Shown here: positions 1 to 6,385 of the stretch, piece by piece
Layout: every line of letters starts with the position of its first letter
How positions within the stretch are numbered: the stretch's first letter is position 1
Origin: Bacteroidota bacterium
GTDB lineage: Bacteria > Bacteroidota > Bacteroidia > B-17B0 > Aurantibacillaceae
Length of the DNA stretch: 11,962 bases
Direction: 5' to 3'
NCBI GenBank assembly: GCA_005800865.1
Contig: SYEI01000383.1
Location: 1 to 11,962 of the forward strand
Notes under the pieces: generated by a model
What the model was told of the DNA's origin: nothing
The model's database searches: none
The model's input: only the letters and a program-made list of their open reading frames with translations
Translations under genes and position numbers: made by a program

Positions 1-897
1 ATCGGGATAATAATATTGGTAGCATTCACATTTTTTATTTTTAAAAGTTTAAAAAAACAACGTAAAACCAACCATGTCATTTCTCTTCAAAAACGGGAGG
101 TAGAAATTAAGAGCCACGAAATAGAAAAGCAAAAACACGTTATTGAAGAACATCAAAAAGAAACTATTGATAGTATAAATTATGCCAAACGAATTCAATA
201 CGCATTATTGGCTAATGCAAAAATGTTAGAACGAAATTTGAAAGAACATTTCGTGTTATTTAATCCAAAAGATATTGTTAGTGGTGATTTTTATTGGGCT
301 GCAGAACACAATGATAAATTTTATTTAGCTGTTTGCGATAGTACTGGTCATGGTGTTCCTGGCGCCTTTATGAGTTTGCTAAATATTGGATTTTTAAGTG
401 AAGCGATTAAAGAAAAAAATATTGTGGAGCCCCATAAAGTATTAAATTATGTAAGAACCTGTTTAATTGAAAGTATAGGAAATGATGGGCAGCAAGATGG
501 CATGGATGCTATTTTAATTTGTTTGGATAAAAAGTCAACTAGCATTACTTATGCTGCAGCAAATAATGAACCTATTTTAATTAGAGACAATCAAATTATT
601 GAGTTGTATAAAGATAAAATGCCAGTTGGTAAAGGTGAAAAAACAGATAGTTTCACTTTGCAATCTCTAGAAGTTCAAACTGGTGATTCACTTTATTTAT
701 ACACAGATGGATATGCGGACCAATTTGGAGGGGAAAAGGGTAAGAAGTTTAAGTATAAACAATTAAACGAATTATTGCTATCTAACTCAAATATGGACTC
801 CATAGCACAAAAAGACATCCTAATAGAAAAATTTGTTAGTTGGAAAGGGGATTTGGAACAAGTGGATGATGTATTGATTATTGGTATTAAAATGTAG
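1..897 (+). CDS. Membrane-anchored SpoIIE/PP2C-type serine phosphatase, C-terminal part (5' end outside window)
   Basis: The reading frame is open from base 1, so the N-terminus is missing and the TTG at 16 is not a real start. The visible 298 residues begin with the end of a hydrophobic helix (about 1-15) and a basic stop-transfer stretch. A charged coiled coil follows (about 25-70), then a complete SpoIIE-type PP2C domain (about 80-298). The acidic metal-binding positions are present: SGDFYW (D96), CDSTGHGVPGAF (D113), YTDGYADQFGG (D236) and QVDDVLIIG near the C-terminus. The domain should dephosphorylate phospho-Ser/Thr on a partner protein at the cytoplasmic face of the membrane, using Mn/Mg. 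In Bacteroidota this architecture usually carries TPR or sensor repeats upstream of the membrane helix; that part cannot be seen here. The partner, often an anti-sigma-factor antagonist, is not in the window, so the target is unknown. Confidence 0.88.
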   Translation: MGIIILVAFTFFIFKSLKKQRKTNHVISLQKREVEIKSHEIEKQKHVIEEHQKETIDSINYAKRIQYALLANAKMLERNLKEHFVLFNPKDIVSGDFYWAAEHNDKFYLAVCDSTGHGVPGAFMSLLNIGFLSEAIKEKNIVEPHKVLNYVRTCLIESIGNDGQQDGMDAILICLDKKSTSITYAAANNEPILIRDNQIIELYKDKMPVGKGEKTDSFTLQSLEVQTGDSLYLYTDGYADQFGGEKGKKFKYKQLNELLLSNSNMDSIAQKDILIEKFVSWKGDLEQVDDVLIIGIKM

Positions 898-949
898 TGT
901 TTTTAGGCATTTTATGCTAAAAAATCCTCAAAATAAGCCATAAAAAAGG

Positions 950-957
950 TATCTTTG
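950..957 (+). promoter_or_regulatory. Bacteroidota -7 promoter element of cdaA (TATCTTTG)
   Basis: TATCTTTG matches the TAnnTTTG consensus exactly. No TTG -33 element is seen at the usual 17-23 nt upstream. The box ends only 5 nt before the GTG start of cdaA, so transcription would begin at or next to the start codon. Confidence 0.5.
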
Positions 958-962
958 GCGCC

Positions 963-1766
963 GTGTTAAATCAATTCTTTATATTATTTCTTTCTTTTGG
1001 TATTACTGATGCCATTGATATTCTTTTGGTAGCAATTATGCTTTACCAATTGTATAAAATGGTAAAGGGAACCGCCGCAGTTAATGTATTTATTGGCTTA
1101 GCTTTAATTTATATTGTTTGGATTATTGTTCGTGCCTTTGAGCTTAAATTATTGGGTTCTATTTTAGGTAAATTTATTAATGTTGGAGTTATTGCCGTAA
1201 TGGTTGTTTTCCAGCAAGAGATTAGAAAATTTTTATTATACATTGGTTCAAATGAATTTATAAAGAATAGAAATTGGAAATCTATTTTTTCATTTTCAAA
1301 TCATTCTGCTGTCGCCTCTCGATTTATATTAGATGCCGATTCTGTTATTAATGCCTGCTTTAACATGAGTGAGTCTAAAACTGGCGCTTTAATTATTGTT
1401 TCTCGTAAATCTGATTTAAAATTTTATGTTAATACAGGAGAAATGGTTGACTCTGCTTTAACGGATAAAATGCTCGAAAATATTTTTTATAAAAACAGTC
1501 CTATGCATGATGGCGCCGTTATTATAAAAGATAATCGTATCATAGCGGCACGTTGTGTATTACCTGTAACTGAAAATGAAAATTTTCCATCTCATTTTGG
1601 AATGCGACATAGAGCGGCAGTTGGTTTAACAGAAACAACGGATGCCATAGCAATTACAGTGTCAGAACAAACAGGTAATGTATCACTGACAGTGAATGGT
1701 GAAATAAATTCTAATTTAAATAGAGATAAGTTAAGGTATCTAATTGAAAAAAATCTTAAAAATTAA
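963..1766 (+). CDS. cdaA: Diadenylate cyclase CdaA (c-di-AMP synthase, DisA_N domain)
   Basis: This 267-residue membrane protein should condense two ATP into c-di-AMP, a second messenger for potassium/osmotic balance and wall homeostasis. Three hydrophobic helices (about 17-34, 41-58, 63-82) precede FQQEIRKFLLYIG (83-95), the typical junction to the cytoplasmic DisA_N domain. The catalytic DGA motif (MHDGAVII, D183-A185) and the RHR motif (RHRAAVG, R215-R217) are both intact. Length and layout fit CdaA rather than DisA, because no DNA-binding C-terminal region is present. The GTG at 963 is the only normal start codon between the upstream stop (918-920) and the first helix; the next ATG (codon 27) would cut into it. 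The CdaR/YbbR regulator common in Firmicutes is not adjacent, nor is folP. The gene follows the phosphatase by 65 nt but seems to have its own promoter. Confidence 0.93.
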   Translation: MLNQFFILFLSFGITDAIDILLVAIMLYQLYKMVKGTAAVNVFIGLALIYIVWIIVRAFELKLLGSILGKFINVGVIAVMVVFQQEIRKFLLYIGSNEFIKNRNWKSIFSFSNHSAVASRFILDADSVINACFNMSESKTGALIIVSRKSDLKFYVNTGEMVDSALTDKMLENIFYKNSPMHDGAVIIKDNRIIAARCVLPVTENENFPSHFGMRHRAAVGLTETTDAIAITVSEQTGNVSLTVNGEINSNLNRDKLRYLIEKNLKN

Positions 1767-1778
1767 AACAAAAATAAA

Positions 1779-1786
1779 TATCTTTG
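1779..1786 (+). promoter_or_regulatory. Possible -7 promoter element upstream of uup (TATCTTTG)
   Basis: TATCTTTG fits TAnnTTTG and lies about 50 nt before the uup start, inside a tandem repeat. No -33 TTG is evident at the right distance. It is the only good promoter candidate in the 71-nt gap between cdaA and uup. It could be a by-product of the repeat sequence itself. Confidence 0.4.
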
Positions 1787-1815
1787 CGCTCTTTGCTTAA
1801 TCTTTGCGCTCTTTG
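1780..1815 (+). repeat. Two perfect 16-bp direct repeats with 20-bp period (ATCTTTGCGCTCTTTG)
   Basis: ATCTTTGCGCTCTTTG occurs at 1780-1795 and again at 1800-1815, separated by CTTA. Each copy holds two CTTTG blocks, giving four CTTTG blocks spaced about 9-11 bp apart. It fills the centre of the intergenic region before uup. It resembles CTTTGCG-rich dispersed repeats that I recall from Bacteroidota genomes; that resemblance is from memory and unchecked. Confidence 0.7.
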
Positions 1816-1837
1816 TGATTAAAACAAATAAATAGTA

Positions 1838-3760
1838 ATGAATCTTCTTTCAGTAAATCAATTAAGTAAAAGTTTTGGCGACAAAAAATTATTTCAAAAT
1901 ATTAATTTCGGAATTAACTATGGCGATAAAGTAGCACTCATCGCAAAAAATGGTTCTGGTAAATCTACTTTATTCAAAATTTTACAAGGCATCGAAATCC
2001 CAGATAGTGGAGATATTGCTTTCCGTAAAGAGTTACGTATTTCTTTTTTAAGTCAAGAACCTAATTTAGATGATAATCATACAATTGAACAAGCTATTTA
2101 TGCTGGCGATAGCGAAATGGTTAAAACCGCTATTGATTATACACATTTAGTAGAAACGCATTACGCTAATCCAACTGAAAAAACAGAAAATCAATTAGAC
2201 ATCTTAACTAATAAGATGAATGATTTGGAGGCATGGAATGTGGAGACACAAATCATGTTAGTGTGTGCTAATTTAGGATTGAATGATTTAACTCAAAAAG
2301 TTAGTACCCTAAGTGGTGGACAGAAAAAACGTTTGGCTCTTGCTCAAGTTATTTTAAATGAACCTGATTTATTAATCATGGATGAGCCTACCAATCACTT
2401 AGATGTTACTGTGATTGAGTGGTTGGAAGAATATTTACGAAGCTATAAAAAAAGTATTTTATTAGTAACTCATGATCGTTATTTTTTAGATGAAGTGTGC
2501 GATCGTATTATTGAAATTGATGATCATCAATTATTTGAATACAAAGGTAAGTTTGATTACTACATGGAGAAGAAAGCGGAACGCATGATGATGCAAGCTT
2601 CCGAATTAGAAAAAGCAAAAAACTTATACCGCCGTGAGTTAGAATGGGTTCGTAAACAACCACGTGCACGTACTGTTAAATCAAAATCACGTGTGGATGC
2701 CTTTGCAGATGTAGAAGCAAAAGCACGTAAAAAAAGCGTAGATAAAAAAATTGAATTAAGCGTAAAGGTCGAGCGCATCGGAAGTAAAATTATTGAAGTA
2801 CGAAATTTGAAGAAGGCTTTCGGCGAAAAGAAAATTTTAGAACCATTTACATACACTTTTATCAAAGGTGAGAAAATTGGAATTGTTGGTCCAAATGGAA
2901 TAGGCAAGAGTACCTTTATTAATATGTTGCAAGGTATTGAGCCGCCTGATGCTGGGACTGTAACAGTTGGAGATACAATTGTATTTGGATACTATTCTCA
3001 AAAAGGCATTCAAGTGGCGGATGACAAACGTGTAATTGAAGTAGTAAAAGATATCGCTGAGTTTATTCCTTTAGCAAATGGAACTTCTTTAAGTGCATCA
3101 GGATTGTTAACCCGTTTTAACTTTGCTCCCGAAGTTCAATACGGACATGTGAGTAAATTAAGCGGAGGAGAAAAACGTCGTTTGTATCTACTAACGGTAT
3201 TAGTTCGTAATCCAAATTTTTTAATTCTGGATGAACCTACAAATGATTTAGATATTATTACATTGCAAACACTTGAGCAGTTCTTATTAGACTTTCAAGG
3301 CTGTGTGTTAATTGTTTCACATGATCGTTATTTCTTAGACAGGTTAGTAGATCACGTTTTTGCTTTTGAAGGTAATGGTGTTGTAAAAGATTTCCCAGGT
3401 AACTATAGCGAATACCGTCAGTGGAAATATGACTCGGAAGATGAAGCAGAAGAACTAGCAAAAGAGCAAAAATTAAAAGAAATTATTTCGGCTAATGATT
3501 CTGTGGTTGAGCAACCGGTTAAGCAAGTTGCAGAAACTATTGTTTCCGAAAAAAAGAAATTATCATATAAAGAGCAAAAAGAATTAGAATCTCTTGATGT
3601 TGAGTTGCCTCAATTAGAGACTAAGAAATTAGAAATAGAAACGTTATTAGCTAGTGGAATTTCTGATGTTAAAGAAATAGAAAAATTATCAAAACAGTTT
3701 ACATTTATTTCTTCGCAAATTGATGAAAAAACAATGCGTTGGTTAGAGTTACAAGATTAA
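1838..3760 (+). CDS. uup: ABC-F family ATPase, Uup type
   Basis: This 640-residue soluble protein has two ABC domains and no membrane segment, the ABC-F layout of ribosome-associated ATPases. Domain 1 (about 1-230) has Walker A AKNGSGKST (36-44), signature LSGGQKKR (158-165), Walker B IMDEPTNHLD (180-189) and H-loop THDR. Domain 2 (about 318-520) has GPNGIGKST (351-359), LSGGEKRR (441-448), LDEPTNDLD and SHDR. The linker at about 240-305 contains WVRKQPRARTVKSKSR, characteristic of the Uup branch. A C-terminal coiled-coil extension (about 570-640) completes the Uup architecture. The first Walker A starts with Ala instead of Gly, which I believe is common in this phylum. Family knowledge suggests a role in translation or ribosome assembly and, in E. 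coli, in precise excision of transposons. It ends just before a hairpin terminator shared with rplI. Confidence 0.92.
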   Translation: MNLLSVNQLSKSFGDKKLFQNINFGINYGDKVALIAKNGSGKSTLFKILQGIEIPDSGDIAFRKELRISFLSQEPNLDDNHTIEQAIYAGDSEMVKTAIDYTHLVETHYANPTEKTENQLDILTNKMNDLEAWNVETQIMLVCANLGLNDLTQKVSTLSGGQKKRLALAQVILNEPDLLIMDEPTNHLDVTVIEWLEEYLRSYKKSILLVTHDRYFLDEVCDRIIEIDDHQLFEYKGKFDYYMEKKAERMMMQASELEKAKNLYRRELEWVRKQPRARTVKSKSRVDAFADVEAKARKKSVDKKIELSVKVERIGSKIIEVRNLKKAFGEKKILEPFTYTFIKGEKIGIVGPNGIGKSTFINMLQGIEPPDAGTVTVGDTIVFGYYSQKGIQVADDKRVIEVVKDIAEFIPLANGTSLSASGLLTRFNFAPEVQYGHVSKLSGGEKRRLYLLTVLVRNPNFLILDEPTNDLDIITLQTLEQFLLDFQGCVLIVSHDRYFLDRLVDHVFAFEGNGVVKDFPGNYSEYRQWKYDSEDEAEELAKEQKLKEIISANDSVVEQPVKQVAETIVSEKKKLSYKEQKELESLDVELPQLETKKLEIETLLASGISDVKEIEKLSKQFTFISSQIDEKTMRWLELQD

Positions 3761-3781
3761 TGGTGATGATTATGGAAAATA

Positions 3782-3813
3782 AAAAAGCCCTTAGTTTTTA
3801 CTAAGGGCTTTTT
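3782..3813. terminator. Bidirectional Rho-independent terminator between uup and rplI
   Basis: A perfect 14-bp stem (3782-3795 with 3800-3813) encloses a TTTT loop. It has a GC-rich core (GCCCTTAG / CTAAGGGC) flanked by an A-run on the left and a T-run on the right. It therefore ends in a U-tract whichever strand is transcribed. It lies between the uup stop (3760) and the rplI stop (3832), as expected for converging genes. Confidence 0.93.
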
Positions 3814-3831
3814 GTTTGAGTTTATTAAAAA

Positions 3832-4278
3832 TTACTCAGCAATAACTTCAAAGTTAATTGTTGCAGAAATTTCTTTGAATAAACGAACCTTAGCAGAGTA
3901 AGTTCCTAATGCTTTAATAGCATCTTCGTTCATTTCAATGTTTTTACGTTCAACTTCATAACCAGCTTTTTTCAATGCATCTGCTAATTGAATGTTTGTT
4001 ACCGAACCAAAAATCTTTCCAGATTCTCCAGCTTTAGCACCAACTTTCACAGTTACATCAGCAAATTTAGCTGCCATTGCAGTTGCTTCGTTACGTAATT
4101 TTTGTTCTTTAAATGAGCTTTGTTTAATTTCTTCCGCTTGCATTTTTTTGTTGCTTTCTGTAGCTAACACTGCAATGCGTTGAGGAATTAAAAAGTTACG
4201 ACCGTAGCCATTTTTAACTTTTACAATGTCATTTTTATATCCTAACCCTTTAAGGTCTTGTTTTAATATAACTTCCAT
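3832..4278 (-). CDS. rplI: 50S ribosomal protein L9
   Basis: This 148-residue protein matches the usual L9 length (about 149 in E. coli). The N-terminal rRNA-binding domain is clear: MEVILKQDLKGLG at the start, followed by VKNGYGRNFLIP (about 22-33), the conserved L9 signature. A long charged connecting helix (about 40-75) leads to the C-terminal domain (about 80-148) with GKIFGSVTN and AGYEVERKNI. L9 binds 23S rRNA domain V at the base of the L1 stalk, extends away from the 50S particle and helps limit frameshifting. It is the last gene of the rpsF-rpsR-rplI operon, 20 nt after rpsR, and its transcription ends at the shared hairpin. Confidence 0.97.
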   Translation of the reverse strand: MEVILKQDLKGLGYKNDIVKVKNGYGRNFLIPQRIAVLATESNKKMQAEEIKQSSFKEQKLRNEATAMAAKFADVTVKVGAKAGESGKIFGSVTNIQLADALKKAGYEVERKNIEMNEDAIKALGTYSAKVRLFKEISATINFEVIAE

Positions 4279-4287
4279 GTTGTTTTT

Positions 4288-4293
4288 TCCTCT
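4288..4293 (-). promoter_or_regulatory. Shine-Dalgarno-like AGAGGA before rplI
   Basis: Read on the - strand, AGAGGA lies 9 nt before the rplI ATG, in the 20-nt gap after rpsR. It contains a GAGG core that could pair with the 16S 3' end. It stands out because rpsR and rpsF in the same operon show only A/T-rich sequence before their starts. The match is short and could be chance. Confidence 0.35.
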
Positions 4294-4298
4294 TTAAA

Positions 4299-4562
4299 TT
4301 ATTTTAAACCATCTGCTAAATAAGGCATTAAAGCAATGTGACGCGCACGTTTAACTGCTTGAGATACCTTACGTTGAAATTTCAATGAAGTTCCAGTTAA
4401 ACGACGAGGCAATAACTTACCTTGCTCATTCACGAACTTTAATAAAAAGTCAGCGTCTTTGTAATCAATATATTTAATACCTAACTTTTTAAAGCGACAG
4501 TATTTTTTCTTTTTAGCCTCAACTGTAGGAGGGTTTAAAAAGCGTACTTCATTTTTTGCCAT
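4299..4562 (-). CDS. rpsR: 30S ribosomal protein S18
   Basis: This 87-residue, strongly basic protein has the S18 core. KKKKYCRFKK (about 17-26) is followed by IKYIDYKDADFLLKFV, then GKLLPRRLTG (about 48-57), FQRKVSQAVKRARHIALMPY (about 63-82) and a short tail. LLPRRLTGTS and the RARHIALMPY block are hallmarks of the family. S18 binds 16S rRNA of the platform as a heterodimer with S6, whose gene is immediately upstream (28-nt gap). The single Cys does not make the four-Cys zinc pattern seen in some S18 paralogues. The ATG start puts MAKNEVRFLNPP at the N-terminus, which fits the phylum as I know it. Confidence 0.96.
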   Translation of the reverse strand: MAKNEVRFLNPPTVEAKKKKYCRFKKLGIKYIDYKDADFLLKFVNEQGKLLPRRLTGTSLKFQRKVSQAVKRARHIALMPYLADGLK

Positions 4563-4590
4563 TTTGTAATTTCTTTTTTGGAGTTAATAA

Positions 4591-4962
4591 TTAAGCTTCT
4601 GCTTTTTTAGTTGTTTTTGCAGCTTTTGCTTCACCTTGTCTACCACGTCTTTTATCTGCCCAAGTTGCACCATGTTTTTCCAATGCAATCGTTAAGAAAC
4701 GTAAAATACGTTCGTCACGTTTAAATTGTAATTCCAATTCTGCAATCTCAGTTCCTTTTCCAGAAAAATCAACTAAGTGGTAAAAACCAGTTGTTTTCTT
4801 TTGAATAGGGTAAGCCAATTTTTTTAGGCCCCAGTTTTCTCTGTGATTAATTTTCGCTCCCAAATCCGTTAGGATTTTTTCAAACTTTTTTGCGGCCTCC
4901 TTTGCCTGATCATCAGACAAAACGGGAGTTAAAATGAAGACCGTCTCATAGCGTTTTTCCAT
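4591..4962 (-). CDS. rpsF: 30S ribosomal protein S6
   Basis: This 123-residue protein begins with YETVFILTPVLSDDQ (about 4-18), the first strand and turn of S6. It continues with NWGLKKLAYPIQKKTTGFYH (about 43-62) and ELELQFKRDERILRFLTI (about 75-92), all typical of the ferredoxin-like S6 fold that pairs with S18 on the 30S platform. The last 15 or so residues are rich in Ala and Lys (AKAAKTTKKAEA) and are probably disordered, like variable S6 tails elsewhere. It is the first gene of the operon, transcribed from a TATATTTG promoter about 25 nt upstream. The leader is too short for the S6:S18-binding mRNA hairpin described in other phyla. Confidence 0.96.
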   Translation of the reverse strand: MEKRYETVFILTPVLSDDQAKEAAKKFEKILTDLGAKINHRENWGLKKLAYPIQKKTTGFYHLVDFSGKGTEIAELELQFKRDERILRFLTIALEKHGATWADKRRGRQGEAKAAKTTKKAEA

Positions 4963-4987
4963 TATTATTTATTTTAAATTAGGGCTG

Positions 4988-4995
4988 CAAATATA
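4988..4995 (-). promoter_or_regulatory. -7 promoter element of the rpsF-rpsR-rplI operon (TATATTTG)
   Basis: On the - strand TATATTTG matches TAnnTTTG exactly and lies 25 nt before the rpsF ATG. This places transcription start near 4982-4985 with a leader of about 20 nt. No TTG -33 box is visible at 17-23 nt upstream. A palindrome occupies that position instead. Confidence 0.6.
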
Positions 4996-4998
4996 GGC

Positions 4999-5048
4999 TA
5001 ATTATTTGATTCTGACGCTTTTTAACTAAAAAAAGCGCCAAATAATTA
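4999..5048. repeat. 50-bp nested palindrome adjoining the rpsF promoter
   Basis: The outer arms are perfect 10-bp inverted repeats: TAATTATTTG at 4999-5008 and CAAATAATTA at 5039-5048. Nested inside is a perfect 8-bp pair, CGCTTTTT at 5016-5023 and AAAAAGCG at 5030-5037, around a 6-nt loop. Seven unpaired bases on one side and one on the other separate the stems. The outer arm begins 3 bp upstream of the rpsF -7 box, so the structure covers roughly -15 to -65 of that promoter. It could be an operator for a dimeric regulator, a cruciform, or an RNA hairpin in a transcript entering from the right. No U-tract follows it on either strand, so a terminator is unlikely. Confidence 0.65.
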
Positions 5049-5192
5049 TATTTAATGCCGAAAATGTATTTTGTATATTATTAATCAATTGACAATCAAG
5101 TATTTAATGCCTTTATTGATTTCAATGAAATTGACCTTTATTTATAAAACACAAGGTTATTTTGCCTCGTTTTCTTGAAATGTGTGGTTTTA
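5049..5192. other. Divergent intergenic region between rpsF and the lytic transglycosylase
   Basis: This stretch lies between the two divergent promoters. It has no plausible coding frame and no RNA gene I recognise. It is AT-rich and contains an 11-bp direct repeat, TATTTAATGCC, at 5049-5059 and 5101-5111. It also contains two ATTGAC words, near 5088 and 5132. Their significance is unknown. Confidence 0.5.
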
Positions 5193-5200
5193 TATATTTG
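5193..5200 (+). promoter_or_regulatory. -7 promoter element of the lytic transglycosylase gene (TATATTTG)
   Basis: TATATTTG matches TAnnTTTG exactly. A TTG at 5175-5177 lies 15 nt upstream, somewhat close for a -33 box. Transcription would start near 5204, which rules out the in-frame TTG at 5175 as a start codon and favours GTG at 5220. Confidence 0.55.
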
Positions 5201-5219
5201 CTACTTTAGTAAAAAAAAG

Positions 5220-6284
5220 GTGTTGAAAAATACATGGATACTAATTAATTGGCTAGGCATTATAACAGTATCTTTTGGAAGTTATAAACTCATGCAATTT
5301 TTTATTTCCATACTCCTTACGTTAAAATTTATAACGGCTCCTCCTGATAGTAATTTGGTTTTTAATTCTTCTTTTGATTTAAGACAAGATGTTATTTCGG
5401 TTCCTAATTTTAAAACAAAAGAAAAAATGGACTTTGTATTTAATATGCAAGTCTACCAATTAGGTTGTGATACAATGCCAAACGTAAAATTTTGGAGAAG
5501 TATTATGAATTTACACAAAGATTCTGCTTTATTTAATACACCACATACTCGTAATGTTTTAAGTAAGCAACATATTAGAGATTGGGAAAGTAAAGATATT
5601 GTCAAAAAATCATGTTATAAAGATAGCCTCCGAAATTGGTATTGTTTAGATGATTCTGCTCGAATCTTATTAACTAACGGTAAAAGTTTTTTTTATGATT
5701 TTGAAAAGGCCTCTGCTAATTTTCATAAAGGAATTAATGATTTTATTGCCAATGGAGTTGATCCTTGGTACGCACAGGCTATTTTAATGATTGAAAGCCC
5801 CAATAAGTTGCAAAAATCAAACGCTGGCGCTTACGGTTCTTTTCAGTTAATGAAAGATGTAGCGCGTTTGTTTGGCTTAAAAGTGAATAAAAGTATTGAT
5901 GAGCGGGCTGATTTTGATAGATCAGCTTATGCAGCATCGAGTTTGATAAAAAAGATATGTATTCCCAAAACGAAAGAGATATTGGATTCCTTGGGTATCA
6001 CAAACTACAAAGAAAATGAATTATGGTTTAGATTATTGGTGATGCATTCCTATCATGCTGGTGCTGGTAATGTAAAAAAGGCATTGTTTAGTTTTAAACC
6101 AACAAAGGGTGATATGAATTTAATTTATACGCTTTGGCATACAGAAACCAAACATTTTAAATCAGCTTCACAAAATTATTCGCAATTAGTACTCGCAGCT
6201 CTGCTTGAAGTAAACGAGAAATTTGGATTAGCACCAAATCAACTCATTATTGATCCAAAAGTCAAGGAAAGTGCTCTGAGATAG
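5220..6284 (+). CDS. SLT-domain lytic transglycosylase, membrane-anchored or exported
   Basis: With the GTG start at 5220 the protein has 354 residues. This start follows the promoter and an A-rich/GG stretch; an in-frame TTG at 5175 lies upstream of the promoter and an ATG at 5292 would cut the hydrophobic segment. The N-terminus is hydrophobic (about 5-37), an uncleaved anchor or signal. A middle region (about 50-165) matches nothing I recognise and holds two cysteines 9 residues apart (KSC, WYC) that could form a disulfide. The SLT catalytic domain (about 175-310) shows MIES with the presumed catalytic Glu at 192, then NAGAYGSFQLMKDVAR and YHAGAGNV, the family's ES / GAxGxxQ / YxAGxGNV pattern. 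It should cleave MurNAc-GlcNAc bonds of peptidoglycan in the periplasm, forming 1,6-anhydroMurNAc. No LysM domain is present. The gene appears monocistronic. Confidence 0.85.
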   Translation: MLKNTWILINWLGIITVSFGSYKLMQFFISILLTLKFITAPPDSNLVFNSSFDLRQDVISVPNFKTKEKMDFVFNMQVYQLGCDTMPNVKFWRSIMNLHKDSALFNTPHTRNVLSKQHIRDWESKDIVKKSCYKDSLRNWYCLDDSARILLTNGKSFFYDFEKASANFHKGINDFIANGVDPWYAQAILMIESPNKLQKSNAGAYGSFQLMKDVARLFGLKVNKSIDERADFDRSAYAASSLIKKICIPKTKEILDSLGITNYKENELWFRLLVMHSYHAGAGNVKKALFSFKPTKGDMNLIYTLWHTETKHFKSASQNYSQLVLAALLEVNEKFGLAPNQLIIDPKVKESALR

Positions 6285-6385
6285 CCTTTTAGCAAAACAT
6301 CAATATCTTCAAAAAATGTATTTTTTTTGGAAAATGTGTTTTATTTGATTTTTATTTTACATTTAGCTAATCAAAAACTGTACTT

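Noticed and set aside
16..18. TTG as start codon of the SpoIIE phosphatase
   Set aside because: The frame continues to base 1 through hydrophobic residues, so the gene is simply cut by the window edge.
900..923. Imperfect hairpin after the SpoIIE phosphatase (TTTTTAGGCAT / ATGCTAAAAA)
   Set aside because: The stem has a bulged G and is mostly A-U, and no U-tract follows it on either strand. It does not meet the pattern of an intrinsic terminator.
2560..2907. 115-codon open frame on the - strand inside uup
   Set aside because: It lies opposite the conserved linker and second Walker A of uup, is Phe/Ser-rich as expected of an antisense shadow, and has no promoter or recognisable motif.
3992..4183. 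63-codon + strand frame inside rplI
   Set aside because: It is fully antisense to the conserved L9 coding sequence and shows no independent signal.
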